Below, piece by piece: positions 26,187-35,735 of a stretch of DNA of 64,000 bases; the stretch's first letter is position 1; each line of letters starts with the position of its first letter. The stretch spans positions 102,834-166,833 of the forward strand of contig JALONH010000004.1 in NCBI GenBank assembly GCA_025455005.1, read 5' to 3'. This stretch comes from Cytophagaceae bacterium. Lineage in GTDB: Bacteria; Bacteroidota; Bacteroidia; Cytophagales; Cytophagaceae. Under the pieces are notes generated by a model. The model saw nothing but the letters and a program-made list of their open reading frames with translations, made no database searches and was not told the origin of the DNA. A program made the position numbers and the translations under genes.

Positions 26187-29100
26187 GTGTTAAAGAATAA
26201 AATTCTTATACTCATTTGTTTCTCATTGTGTATTCGATTCATATCGTTTGCACAAGATATACCGTATTATCCTGCATCAGCTTCAGATTTTTTATCGGAA
26301 ATTTCTGTAACCGATATAAACCAAGATAAAAAGGGATTTATATGGTTAGCTACCTACAAAGGTATATTAAGATATGATGCTTATCAAACGGTAGCATATA
26401 GTATCAAAGATTCGAATAATATACCCGTACCTAACTCTTATGTTCGGTCATTATACAAAGATTCTCAAGATAACTTATACGCTTTGTCTTCTGAATTTGG
26501 GATGAGACAATATAACCCATCTACAAATTCGTTTGAACTGATTCGAAATAAAAATAAACAAATATTATTTGGTCATAGAGAGTCCATATGGGATATACAA
26601 GAGGTAGCTCCCAATGACTATTGGTTAGTGGGTAATTTCGGAGTAGCTCATTGGAAAAAGAATCAAGAAACCGTAGAATATTTAAATCCTTTTCCCAACA
26701 AGACGACCTGTTATTCCATCGAAATGGACTTACAAGGGACCTTATGGTTATATGCCGGACCGGATGCTATTGCATATAAGAAAAAGAATGATACCAGTTT
26801 TACCAATAAAGCTTTTATACTTCCGACCCTTGGCCCTATGGTAAATCAGATAGGGAATTTGTTTTGTGATAAATCAAATCGATTATGGATTAGTAATGAA
26901 TTCACAGGTTTGATTTCATATGATATTTTGAGTCAAAAAATTCATAGACATGTTTTGAAAGGACAGTTTTCAAAAGCTCCTATCGTTATGCATATGATAG
27001 AAGCGTATGATGGTACTATTTGGGTAGCTACCGATGGATCTGGAATTTATAGATATACAACGGAAGGTCAGTGGTTGAATAGTGCCATTGATAAAAAGCA
27101 ACCACATAGTTTGCCTTCAAATTCGGTTTATACATTATACGAAACAATGGATAAAAATATTTGGGTGGGCATGTTTACGTCAGGCGTGGTAGTATATAAT
27201 AAGTATAAATCGAGTTTTCATTCTATTCAATCCGGTACGCTTTCGCCTTTAAGTCTTCAACGGAAGTCCGTATTGTCTATTGTAGAAGGTGGAGATAAAC
27301 AATTATATATAGGAACAGATGGAGGCGGATTAGAAATTTGGAATCGGAATCAGTCCGTTATTACACCTTATGCTGCAGCAAGGGGTAATTTTTTTACCAA
27401 TGTTGTTAAATCTTTATGTTCATTTAAAGGTAGCCTATATGTTGGTACTTACTCTAATGGTTTGGGAGTATGCTCTTTAGGCTCTCCTCTTCAGTGTAAA
27501 GTTTATCCCATTAAAAATAAAATGTATGCCTCTACGGGAACGGGCTATCATGTATGGTCTATTGCAGCAATCAATGATACCTTGTTTTGCTTAGGTAAAC
27601 TTTCGGGAGGTATTGAATTTCTTCAACCTGTAAAAGGTACCATCATTACACCAACTTTTTCACCTCAGATACATTCCTTTTTATCATCCGGTATCATTTC
27701 ATCCGTTGTTAAGATTTCAGATTCTGAAGTGCTTGTAGCTTCGGAGGCAAATGGATTACTTCATATAAAGATTAAACCTTCAGGGATAACAGCAGAGGTT
27801 GTGCATATCATAAAAGACATTTCATATTTAAATGTACAATGTGTGCTGTACGATAAACTAAATGATGTCGTATGGATTGGTACCTTATCAAATGGATTGA
27901 TCCAATATGATTGGAAAAAACGCGTCATTTTGAATCAAATTTTCCCTGAGTATAATGGTCAACGATTTGAAATAAAAAGTATTCTGAAAGATAATGATGA
28001 GACAATCTGGATAGGAACAGATAGAGGTTTAGTATCAATAACACCTCAATTGAATCAAACAATAATTTATACGAAAGAAGATGGGATACCAGGAAATCAA
28101 TTTAACACGAATAGTTGTTTCAAGGGACAAGATGGCCAATTGTATTTTGGAACAACAGATGGCTTACTATATTTTTATCCGGATAAATTTAAATACACTA
28201 CAGTAAAACAGCGTACTGTAATTACTAACATTTATACAAAAGAGGATATTGGAAATGAAAGTATGTTTTATCATGAACATCCTACAAATAAAACTGTAGT
28301 ACTTAAATATGGAAGAAATCATTTACATATTGAGTTTTCTGCTCTCGATTATATAGCTCCTAGTCAAGTAAAATATTACTATAAATTAAATGGTTATGAA
28401 GAACATTGGAATAGTTCTAATGCAGAAAAAAGAATAGCGACGTATACTAAACTACCTCCGGGGAAGTATACTTTTTTAGTATATTCCATTAATCGACAAG
28501 GTACAGCAGATCCCCATCCTACAGCATTGGATATAATCATACTCCATCCTTGGTATATGACCTCTTGGTTCTATGTAAGTTTACTCATAAGTATCGTTGT
28601 TATTGTTTTTTTACTTTTTCAATGGAGAACACAACGTATTCGAACATTAAATCGAAAATTACAAGATGAGGTAAACCGCCAAACTACAGATTTAGTAGAT
28701 ATTAATACAAAACTTTCTTTAACAGTAGAACAGTTATCCTTGCAAAAAGAAGCACTAGAACGAAGTCATGAAGAGATAACGTCTAGGACTAACTGGATCC
28801 TTCATCATCAACGTGAATTATTATTATCGGAAAATGAAAACTCCAGGAATGTTCATACAATAGAAAAAGAAATAGAAATACAACAATCAATACCTTATGG
28901 TACGATCGTATTTTTATCAAAGGCTTCTAAAGGTACTACTGAACATTTACTTTCATTGTTTTCAGAGCAAGTTATCTTCTATACCTTTCAATCCCATACT
29001 GAAATATTTGACCAATTAGAAGAGACACTTCCTGAAATTATTGTACTAAATTCTGATGAAAAGGATAACGCTCTCACTGTTTATACTGAACTACTTTCTA

Positions 29101-29651
29101 AGGATGTATATAGTCACATACCTGTAATTTTTATTTTATCAACAGATTCTAATGAGAACTTTGAACGATTAAAAGAAGCAGGGGTTAATTATATATTGAA
29201 ACCCCCTTTGGATCTACTAACTACGAAAAGTGTTTTCATTGAAGTAATGGAAACAGCTAAAGCTAGTCGAACGCTTGTTCAGGAAGAATTAACCAGAATG
29301 CCTCAAACCCAGTCTTTCTCATTCCCAAACGATGAGTGGTTACTAAAACTTATTGCAATAATAGAAGAACAATTGGCTCAACCTGAATTAAATGCTGAGT
29401 ATTTATGTAAAACGATGGGGGTAAGTAAAACCTTGTTATATAGCAAGTTGAGAAATATTAGTGGACAAACGGTAAATGAACTAATTCGAGTTATTCGACT
29501 ACAAAAAAGCGTAGAACTGTTAAAAGAAGGAAAGCACACTATATCTGAAGTCGCAATGGAAACTGGTTTTAATAGTGCCTCATATTTCACTAAGTCCTTC
29601 ACCCAATTTTATGGAAAACCTCCTAAAGAATTTTCAAAAAGGAAAAGGTAA
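26187..29651 (+). CDS. Transmembrane propeller regulator with AraC output and no kinase core
   Basis: 1154 aa. A signal segment is followed by two-component-regulator propeller repeats at about 25-700 (KGFIWLATYKGILRYD, GTIWVATDGSGIYRY, ETIWIGTDRGLVSITP). Next come a Y_Y_Y domain at about 715-785 (YYKLNGYEEHWNSS, PPGKYTFLVYS) and one membrane helix at about 794-812. A cytoplasmic coiled coil follows. After it is a receiver-like domain at about 903-1020 that keeps the ILKPP lysine but has VLNSDE in place of the phospho-Asp context. An AraC-type HTH lies at about 1056-1150 (SEVAMETGFNSASYFTKSFTQFYGKPPKEF). Classical hybrid two-component systems carry HisKA and HATPase domains between helix and receiver; here none is visible. 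It probably senses a polysaccharide fragment and controls the neighbouring xylanase (inference). Start is GTG at 26187. Confidence 0.85.
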   Translation: MLKNKILILICFSLCIRFISFAQDIPYYPASASDFLSEISVTDINQDKKGFIWLATYKGILRYDAYQTVAYSIKDSNNIPVPNSYVRSLYKDSQDNLYALSSEFGMRQYNPSTNSFELIRNKNKQILFGHRESIWDIQEVAPNDYWLVGNFGVAHWKKNQETVEYLNPFPNKTTCYSIEMDLQGTLWLYAGPDAIAYKKKNDTSFTNKAFILPTLGPMVNQIGNLFCDKSNRLWISNEFTGLISYDILSQKIHRHVLKGQFSKAPIVMHMIEAYDGTIWVATDGSGIYRYTTEGQWLNSAIDKKQPHSLPSNSVYTLYETMDKNIWVGMFTSGVVVYNKYKSSFHSIQSGTLSPLSLQRKSVLSIVEGGDKQLYIGTDGGGLEIWNRNQSVITPYAAARGNFFTNVVKSLCSFKGSLYVGTYSNGLGVCSLGSPLQCKVYPIKNKMYASTGTGYHVWSIAAINDTLFCLGKLSGGIEFLQPVKGTIITPTFSPQIHSFLSSGIISSVVKISDSEVLVASEANGLLHIKIKPSGITAEVVHIIKDISYLNVQCVLYDKLNDVVWIGTLSNGLIQYDWKKRVILNQIFPEYNGQRFEIKSILKDNDETIWIGTDRGLVSITPQLNQTIIYTKEDGIPGNQFNTNSCFKGQDGQLYFGTTDGLLYFYPDKFKYTTVKQRTVITNIYTKEDIGNESMFYHEHPTNKTVVLKYGRNHLHIEFSALDYIAPSQVKYYYKLNGYEEHWNSSNAEKRIATYTKLPPGKYTFLVYSINRQGTADPHPTALDIIILHPWYMTSWFYVSLLISIVVIVFLLFQWRTQRIRTLNRKLQDEVNRQTTDLVDINTKLSLTVEQLSLQKEALERSHEEITSRTNWILHHQRELLLSENENSRNVHTIEKEIEIQQSIPYGTIVFLSKASKGTTEHLLSLFSEQVIFYTFQSHTEIFDQLEETLPEIIVLNSDEKDNALTVYTELLSKDVYSHIPVIFILSTDSNENFERLKEAGVNYILKPPLDLLTTKSVFIEVMETAKASRTLVQEELTRMPQTQSFSFPNDEWLLKLIAIIEEQLAQPELNAEYLCKTMGVSKTLLYSKLRNISGQTVNELIRVIRLQKSVELLKEGKHTISEVAMETGFNSASYFTKSFTQFYGKPPKEFSKRKR

Positions 29652-29761
29652 TTTTAAAATAATATTCTAACTATTTGATTTTCATTAATTTTTTAATTGA
29701 AACTGAACTATAGTTAAAGAAAAATGAAAAATAGTACAAGTAGTAAAGGCTGATTCCTCGT

Positions 29762-29769
29762 TACTTTTG
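29762..29769 (+). promoter_or_regulatory. -7 box of the xylanase gene
   Basis: TACTTTTG is an exact TAnnTTTG match, predicting a leader of about 75 nt before the ATG at 29849. There is no TTTG at the -33 position, as expected if an activator, for example the adjacent AraC-type regulator, is needed. Confidence 0.55.
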
Positions 29770-29848
29770 CAGTATTATAATTGTATTAAAACGTTATAAA
29801 ATTGCTCTTAACTAATAATATAGAAATCTAAAGGAATATCATTTGCAT

Positions 29849-32800
29849 ATGTTAACGTTCATCAAAAACAGTCTTTTTTTGACATTGTGTTGTTTAATAA
29901 CCACATATGTTAAAGCTCAAGGTCCAACACCTTTAACAACTACATTTACAGGTACACCTGCTTCTTGTGTCATTACTGCTCCACATGCTAATGCCTATTT
30001 TACTCAAGGTAATGATATTCGGATTAATGTTTATGCCACAGATATTGGAGGAACTTCAACAGGCGGATCTGTAACCAGAGTAGAATTTTTTGTTGGAACT
30101 ACTTTTTTGGGATCAACCACAGTTAGATCCAATAATACGTTCACATACTTATGGCAAAATGCCCCGGTTGGCAATCATATTCTAACAGCACGAGCCGTAG
30201 ATAATTCTTCTAATGTTTCTGGATCAGCCGGTGTATTCATTGTTATTGGAACTACAGCAGCACCCCAAAGAGGCTTAAGTGCTTGTAAAGGTAAATATTT
30301 AGCCAATATAATTGCAGGATCTGTACCTACTTCCTATTTACCATTATGGAACGGAGTAACAGCAGAGAATAGTTGTAAATGGGGGGTTGTAGAGTCTAGT
30401 CGAGATAATTTCAACTGGTCCGGAGCAGATGTCTCATTTAATTTGGCAAGAAATAACAATTTAATGTTTCGATATCATGCTTTTGCATGGGGTAGTCAGT
30501 TTCCCGGTTGGGCTATTAGTACATCCACAAATCAACTCTTAATAACACCTGCAGAATTTAGAGAAGAAATGGAAGAATATATTGCTGCTGTTGCACAACG
30601 GTATGGTAACTACATAGATCAAATTGATGTATTGAATGAACAACTTCGAACTCATGCTCCCGCGAATGCTGCGTTTAAAGCAGGTTTAGGTGGTCCTGGT
30701 AGTACAGGTTATGATTGGGCAATATGGTTATTTCAGAAAGCTCGGCAATATTTTCCAAATGCAAAATTAGTACTAAATGATTATGGTTTGGAAAATGATC
30801 AAACGGCAATTAATGAACAATTATTACTCATTCGAGTATTGCGAGATCGTAATTTAATTGATGGTTTTGGAACTCAAGCGCATCAATTTAATCTAGATAA
30901 TTTGACTGCCAATCAAATGAACAGTTCGCTTAATCTTATGGCTACCGGTGGTATTCCTATCTATGTGACAGAATTAGATTTAACCGGTTCAGGAAATGAT
31001 CAAACTCAAAGTACACGGTACCAAACCATTTTCCCAGCTTATTGGAATCATTATGCTGTAGCAGGAATATCTTTATGGGGTTATGAACAGGGTAGAACAT
31101 GGATTAATGATACTGAATTAATACGTTCAAATGGAACCGATAGGCCGGCAATGACTTGGTTACGATCTTATATAGCCGGTAGAACGGATGTTGGATATCC
31201 GTATTGCACTTCCGGTGGAACTGTACCCCCTCCTAATACATCTATAATTAGTAATGGAGAATTTGATTCCGGTACTTTAAACTGGGAAATTCAAAATAAT
31301 AATGGAGCCAATGGGATAATGAACGTAGTGACGAATGCTGCTATGTCAGGTACAAATGCATTAAGGATTTGCGCTGCAAACGCTGGCACAGCCGATTGGC
31401 ATGTTCAAGTTCGACAAAATGCTCCATTTGAAGCAGGTAAAACTTATGAAATATCTTTTTTGGCAAAATCTGATGCTCCTCGAATAATGAATGTTGCGGT
31501 GCAAATGGAGGGGGATCCCTGGACCTCTTACTTTGGACAAACTCAAAATCTAAGTACAACCAATCAACTCTTTACCTATACATTTTCGCCTACGATTTCA
31601 GATGCAACTGCAAAACTAAAGTTTTATGTAGGTAATTCCACTACGTGTGTGACTATTGATAATATTGTTTTTAAGGAAGTAGTTCCATGTGTTCCTCCTA
31701 CTGCAACTATTACCGCAGCAGGAGCGACGACAGTTTGTCAAGGAAATACAGTTGTGTTAAATGCTGCAACGGCAACCGGCAATACGTATCAATGGCGTAA
31801 TGGAACAACTGTCATCTCCGGTGCTACTGCTTCGAGTTATACCGCGTCCGGTTCAGGAAGTTACGCTGTAGTGGTTACATCTAATGGTTGTTCTGCTACT
31901 TCGACGCCGATAGTGGTGACGGTTCAAGCACTACCTACTGCAACTATTACCGCAGCAGGAGCGACGACAGTTTGTCAAGGAAATACAGTTGTGTTAAATG
32001 CTGCAACGGCAACAGGCAATACGTATCAATGGCGTAATGGTACAACTGCGATCTCCGGTGCTACTGCTTCGAGTTATACCGCGTCCGGTTCAGGAAGTTA
32101 CGCTGTAGTGGTTACATCTAATGGTTGTTCAGCTACTTCTACGCCGATAGTGGTGACGGTTCAAGCACTACCTACTGCAACTATTACCGCAGCGGGAGCG
32201 ACGACAGTTTGTCAAGGAAATACAGTTGTGTTAAATGCTGCAACGGCAACCGGCAATACGTATCAATGGCGTAATGGTACAACTGCCATCTCCGGTGCTA
32301 CTGCTTCGAGTTATACCGCGTCCGGTTCAGGAAGTTACGCAGTAGTGGTTACATCTAATGGTTGTTCTGCTACTTCGACGCCGATAGTGGTGACGGTTCA
32401 AGCACCATTATCCGTTTCATTAACTCCCAATACGACACAAACTTTAGTACTAAATCAAACGATAACCTTAACCGCCTCTACGAGTACGGTAGGTGCCAGT
32501 TATGAATGGTTCAGGGATGGTATTTCCATTGGGAATAATCAATCAGCCCTTTTAGTTTCTACACCTGGCACCTATTACGTACGTTTATTCAATTCAATAT
32601 GTACTGTAAATTCTACTTCGGTAATTGTTCTACCTCCTAATCAAACACCTCTCATAACTAATTTTATAGTCGAGTATGTAAGAGCTGCTCCGGGATCAAC
32701 TTCAACAGGTTCTATAAATATATCTGTACAAGCCACCGATTTTGAAAATAACAATTTAATAGTTGAGATATTGGATGGAGTAACTTTGTTAACGACGTTA

Positions 32801-33169
32801 ACGAATGCGCCTTTTAATTTTACTTTTGATAACCCAAGTGTAGGAAGTCACGATATTGTAGTACGCGTTAGCGATGGAAATACGGTAGTTTCGGATACAA
32901 GAAATGTTGTCGTTTTACCTATAGCAACATCGGCAACTATTTTTACCAATTTTGGAATTGAATGTTATCCTAATCCTTATAGCGATCGATTAAACTTAAA
33001 AACAAACGAAACGATACAGTATACTATACTAAATATATTAGGTCAGATTGTAGAAAATGGAGCTATAAATGGTGATGGACAATTAGGCGAAAATTTAGAA
33101 ACGGGTATATACGTATTATTTCTTCAATCGAACCAACAGTCTGGCAGTATTAAAATAGAAAAGCGATAA
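29849..33169 (+). CDS. Multidomain GH10 endo-xylanase with T9SS sorting domain
   Basis: 1106 aa from ATG 29849. Order: signal peptide (SLFLTLCCLITTYVKAQ); bacterial Ig-like domain at about 40-130; GH10 catalytic barrel at about 140-445; CBM4/9-like carbohydrate-binding module at about 465-610 (ISNGEFDSGTLNWEIQNN); three near-identical 79-residue Ig-like repeats at about 617-853; two more Ig or cadherin-like domains; and a C-terminal sorting domain (CYPNPYSDRLNLKT, ETGIYVLFLQSN). The acid/base is Glu264 in DVLNEQL and the nucleophile Glu375 in YVTELDL, both intact. GH10 enzymes hydrolyse beta-1,4-xylan. T9SS should secrete it and fix it to the cell surface. It lies directly after the AraC-type sensor, suggesting local regulation, and ends at a terminator. 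Confidence 0.93.
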   Translation: MLTFIKNSLFLTLCCLITTYVKAQGPTPLTTTFTGTPASCVITAPHANAYFTQGNDIRINVYATDIGGTSTGGSVTRVEFFVGTTFLGSTTVRSNNTFTYLWQNAPVGNHILTARAVDNSSNVSGSAGVFIVIGTTAAPQRGLSACKGKYLANIIAGSVPTSYLPLWNGVTAENSCKWGVVESSRDNFNWSGADVSFNLARNNNLMFRYHAFAWGSQFPGWAISTSTNQLLITPAEFREEMEEYIAAVAQRYGNYIDQIDVLNEQLRTHAPANAAFKAGLGGPGSTGYDWAIWLFQKARQYFPNAKLVLNDYGLENDQTAINEQLLLIRVLRDRNLIDGFGTQAHQFNLDNLTANQMNSSLNLMATGGIPIYVTELDLTGSGNDQTQSTRYQTIFPAYWNHYAVAGISLWGYEQGRTWINDTELIRSNGTDRPAMTWLRSYIAGRTDVGYPYCTSGGTVPPPNTSIISNGEFDSGTLNWEIQNNNGANGIMNVVTNAAMSGTNALRICAANAGTADWHVQVRQNAPFEAGKTYEISFLAKSDAPRIMNVAVQMEGDPWTSYFGQTQNLSTTNQLFTYTFSPTISDATAKLKFYVGNSTTCVTIDNIVFKEVVPCVPPTATITAAGATTVCQGNTVVLNAATATGNTYQWRNGTTVISGATASSYTASGSGSYAVVVTSNGCSATSTPIVVTVQALPTATITAAGATTVCQGNTVVLNAATATGNTYQWRNGTTAISGATASSYTASGSGSYAVVVTSNGCSATSTPIVVTVQALPTATITAAGATTVCQGNTVVLNAATATGNTYQWRNGTTAISGATASSYTASGSGSYAVVVTSNGCSATSTPIVVTVQAPLSVSLTPNTTQTLVLNQTITLTASTSTVGASYEWFRDGISIGNNQSALLVSTPGTYYVRLFNSICTVNSTSVIVLPPNQTPLITNFIVEYVRAAPGSTSTGSINISVQATDFENNNLIVEILDGVTLLTTLTNAPFNFTFDNPSVGSHDIVVRVSDGNTVVSDTRNVVVLPIATSATIFTNFGIECYPNPYSDRLNLKTNETIQYTILNILGQIVENGAINGDGQLGENLETGIYVLFLQSNQQSGSIKIEKR
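31697..32407 (+). repeat. Three tandem 237-bp repeats inside the xylanase gene
   Basis: Copies begin at 31697, 31934 and 32171 (each starting CCTACTGCAACTATTACC) and are nearly identical at DNA level. Differences are mostly single bases such as GTCATC/GCGATC/GCCATC. Each encodes one 79-residue Ig-like domain. The identity across synonymous sites points to recent duplication or gene conversion. Confidence 0.95.
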
Positions 33170-33210
33170 ATTATTTTTTGTTGAGCAGAATAAACATAAT
33201 GTTTGTTCAA

Positions 33211-33245
33211 AGCAGGTGGGTTTATACTCATCTGCTTTTTTTTAT
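33211..33245 (+). terminator. Terminator after the xylanase gene
   Basis: AGCAGGTGGGT (33211-33221) pairs with ACTCATCTGCT (33226-33236), with two G-U wobbles over a short loop, and is followed by a run of about ten T. Confidence 0.8.
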
Positions 33246-33278
33246 TAATAAATAAATTAATTAATAAAATATAAGGAT

Positions 33279-33887
33279 TTACTGTTTCAAAATACAGCCA
33301 ACCGGTCGAGTCTCAGATATTTTAACTGATTTTTTTTGAACCATCGCCAGTATCGCCTCTCTTAAAAAACGATGAATAACTTCTTCCGGACTTTGCGGGT
33401 TATCGTCTATAGCACCTTTATAGACTAAACGGTACTGTTGGTCCATTTTTTTTAATACAAAGGCATGTGGTAATCTAGTAGCACCAAATTGACGAGCCAC
33501 CTTTCCACTGGTGTCGGCTAAAAATGGAATTAACCAATGACTGTTTTGTATATGCTTTCGCATAGCATCCGCATTTTCTTGAGGATGTTGTTGTTGAAAG
33601 TTAGCGTTAATAAGGAGGAAGGTTACATTTTGTGATGAAAATTCCTGTTGCAAAGCTTTAATTCTATTTTCATACAATCGACTATAGGCACAATCATTGG
33701 AGGTGAATAAAACGACTACTATTTCAGTTTGTTGATAGAGCTGCACTGAACCGGCATCGGCTACATTAGTTAAATTAAAATCACGAATGGGATCTCCAAT
33801 AACATACCCGGAATAACTCTGACCGAAGGATGTTGTCGTATGGAGTAAGAATACCCCTATCCATAAAAGTAATAGGTTAGATTTCAT
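33279..33887 (-). CDS. Exported thioredoxin-fold (redoxin-like) protein
   Basis: 202 aa with a signal peptide (LLLWIGVFLLHTTTSFGQ). The redoxin fold shows GDPIRDFNLTNV, VVVLFTSNDCAYSRLYENRI, VTFLLINAN, FLADTSGKVARQFGATRLPHAFVL and YKGAIDDNP. The usual CPYA or CPxC active-site motif reads CAYS, leaving one catalytic cysteine, which fits a peroxiredoxin-like or reductase-inactive thioredoxin. A second cysteine (VGCIL) is near the C-terminus. The family occurs widely as periplasmic redoxin domain proteins; the partner is unknown. It is convergent with the xylanase terminator. Confidence 0.8.
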   Translation of the reverse strand: MKSNLLLLWIGVFLLHTTTSFGQSYSGYVIGDPIRDFNLTNVADAGSVQLYQQTEIVVVLFTSNDCAYSRLYENRIKALQQEFSSQNVTFLLINANFQQQHPQENADAMRKHIQNSHWLIPFLADTSGKVARQFGATRLPHAFVLKKMDQQYRLVYKGAIDDNPQSPEEVIHRFLREAILAMVQKKSVKISETRPVGCILKQ

Positions 33888-34061
33888 TTGGGTAATAACG
33901 GTAAAGGGTTGTGTTAAATATATATCGTTTAGTTAAAATTTCACGGTATTTAGTTCATAAATAAAAGAGCAATATATAGATTCGTTCTCCTGTATGATAG
34001 TAAATCGCTTGAGTTTATCCCCCTCAACGAAACGACTTTTGTCTTTAAATATATAAAAAAA

Positions 34062-34679
34062 TTAAAGGTTAAAGGCTATTGCATAACCATCATACAAGAA
34101 AAACTTTATTCGGTGCTCGACACCTCTTACTTGAATGAGTGTTTCCCCTTCTTGTCCATTAAATTCGAAAGGTTGAACTAAAATATCTTCTTTGAGAGAG
34201 ATTCCTTTCGAAGGGTGCATTTTATACCCTGTTTCTTTAATACACCAATAAATTGTCATAACATCAGGTCGGTCACTATATTCAGATTCGAATAAATACT
34301 TTTTTCGAATAGCTAAGATTTTAGGGTCAATTTTTTCGATGTCAATTCCACAAACCGCATCCATGTCCATAATAGATGCAGCGTAGTCGTGTGCATGGGA
34401 AATAGAAATATGTCCATTCTCATCACACAAGAAGGGTTTGTTGTCCATCTGGCGAACCGTTCCCATATAGGGCACATTTAAATGTCGACATACGGTAGCC
34501 ACTGTCGTTCTACTGGCATACCATTCGAGTTGTTTATGAGGATGAGAAATACTATCTAAATGGGGTTGTTCTAGGGCATTAACAGGATAGTACGCCTGGA
34601 AAAAATCCAATGATTCATCTATGCGCCACAAACCGAAGGCTCTACGAGGACTCAGGGACTGTAAAAGGGATATTGGCAT
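34062..34679 (-). CDS. 4'-phosphopantetheinyl transferase superfamily protein
   Basis: 205 aa from ATG 34679; an upstream TTG extension is less likely. It attaches phosphopantetheine from CoA to a carrier-protein serine. Motifs fit the Sfp-like group: ISISHAHDYAASI, CGIDIEKID (Mg-binding Asp and Glu) and YWCIKETGYKMHP (W-x-x-K-E-x-x-x-K). Two-subunit-length (Sfp-like) form. No polyketide or peptide synthetase genes are near, so it may serve fatty-acid ACP or a pigment pathway elsewhere. The 174-bp gap downstream, shared with the redoxin gene, holds no convincing feature. Confidence 0.85.
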   Translation of the reverse strand: MPISLLQSLSPRRAFGLWRIDESLDFFQAYYPVNALEQPHLDSISHPHKQLEWYASRTTVATVCRHLNVPYMGTVRQMDNKPFLCDENGHISISHAHDYAASIMDMDAVCGIDIEKIDPKILAIRKKYLFESEYSDRPDVMTIYWCIKETGYKMHPSKGISLKEDILVQPFEFNGQEGETLIQVRGVEHRIKFFLYDGYAIAFNL

Positions 34680-34810
34680 AGAAGCGGTTCTGTAGTGCAA
34701 AATACCTATTTTTTCTGGCAGCTAATAGGTCTTTTACAACTCCTTCTTTGGAAGTTTTACACAGTTTAGTACCCATCTGTGGATTTGTTTGTAAATTTAC
34801 TGATACGACA

Positions 34811-35728
34811 ATGCCACCTATTCAAGTCAAAAAGACCGCCACTTATTCCGGACATCGCGATTGTATTTATGCGCTTGCTCCCGGTCCTACCCCTGAGGTT
34901 TTTTATACCGCCGGAGGGGATGGATTAGTTGTACAATGGGATACTCGTAAACCGGATGAAGGGGAGCTAATGGCAAAAGTCGAACATTCTGTTTATGCGA
35001 TCGCTACGGACCATGAAAAAAACAGAATGTATGTTGGACACAATTATAATGGAATTCATATAATAGACATTGCGCAAAAAAAAGAAATCGCTTCTACGGC
35101 TATTACGTCAGCGCCAATTTATTCTCTATTAGTACACCATAATCAACTCTGGATTGGTGCGGGAGATGGAACGGTATATATAATGGATACAGAAGATTTT
35201 TCAACAAGGGCTAAAATAAAAATATCTCAGCAAAATATACGGCACTTGACTAAGGTTCCTTTTGGTAGTCATATCATTGCATCTTCCAGCGATACCCATA
35301 TTTATACCATCGATGCGACTACGTTTCAAGTTGTAGCTAAACCGATAGCGGCACATTCGAATTCGGTGTTTGCAGTAGCATTTGCCGATTCAGGCAACGT
35401 ATTGGTGAGCGGTGGTAGAGATGCGCATTTAAAAAAATGGTCCTTCCCGTTTTGGGATTTACAAGTCGATATCCCGGCGCATTTGTATGCCATTAATGAT
35501 ATACAGTTATCACCCAGTGGGAAATATTTGGCCACAGCCAGTATGGATAAATCAATAAAGTTGTGGGACTCGGTTTCGTTACAATTGTTAAAAGTAATTG
35601 ATAAATCTCGTCATGCCGGTCATGGCACTTCTGTTAATAAAATACTTTGGATGGGTTCAGATGAATCTTTAGTTTCGGTTAGTGATGATCGAACGGTATC
35701 CCTATGGCACATTCAATTTTCTAATTAA
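34811..35728 (+). CDS. WD40 repeat protein
   Basis: 305 aa from ATG 34811 (MPPIQVKKTATYSGHRDCIYAL). About seven WD40 blades are visible with GH...D and terminal W-D type dipeptides (VVQWDTR, LKKWSF, IKLWDS, VSLWHI). No signal peptide or membrane segment is present, so it is a cytoplasmic seven-bladed propeller, likely a protein-interaction scaffold. It overlaps no other coding sequence. The DivIVA-like gene begins 8 bases after its stop, followed by folB, so the three may be one operon. Confidence 0.85.
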   Translation: MPPIQVKKTATYSGHRDCIYALAPGPTPEVFYTAGGDGLVVQWDTRKPDEGELMAKVEHSVYAIATDHEKNRMYVGHNYNGIHIIDIAQKKEIASTAITSAPIYSLLVHHNQLWIGAGDGTVYIMDTEDFSTRAKIKISQQNIRHLTKVPFGSHIIASSSDTHIYTIDATTFQVVAKPIAAHSNSVFAVAFADSGNVLVSGGRDAHLKKWSFPFWDLQVDIPAHLYAINDIQLSPSGKYLATASMDKSIKLWDSVSLQLLKVIDKSRHAGHGTSVNKILWMGSDESLVSVSDDRTVSLWHIQFSN

Positions 35729-35735
35729 TCTCCTT

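Noticed and set aside
33888..34061. Hairpin (CGTTGAG...CTCAAGCG) as a terminator of the PPTase gene
   Set aside because: There is a bulge in the stem and no T-run after it, and it is far from the stop codon.
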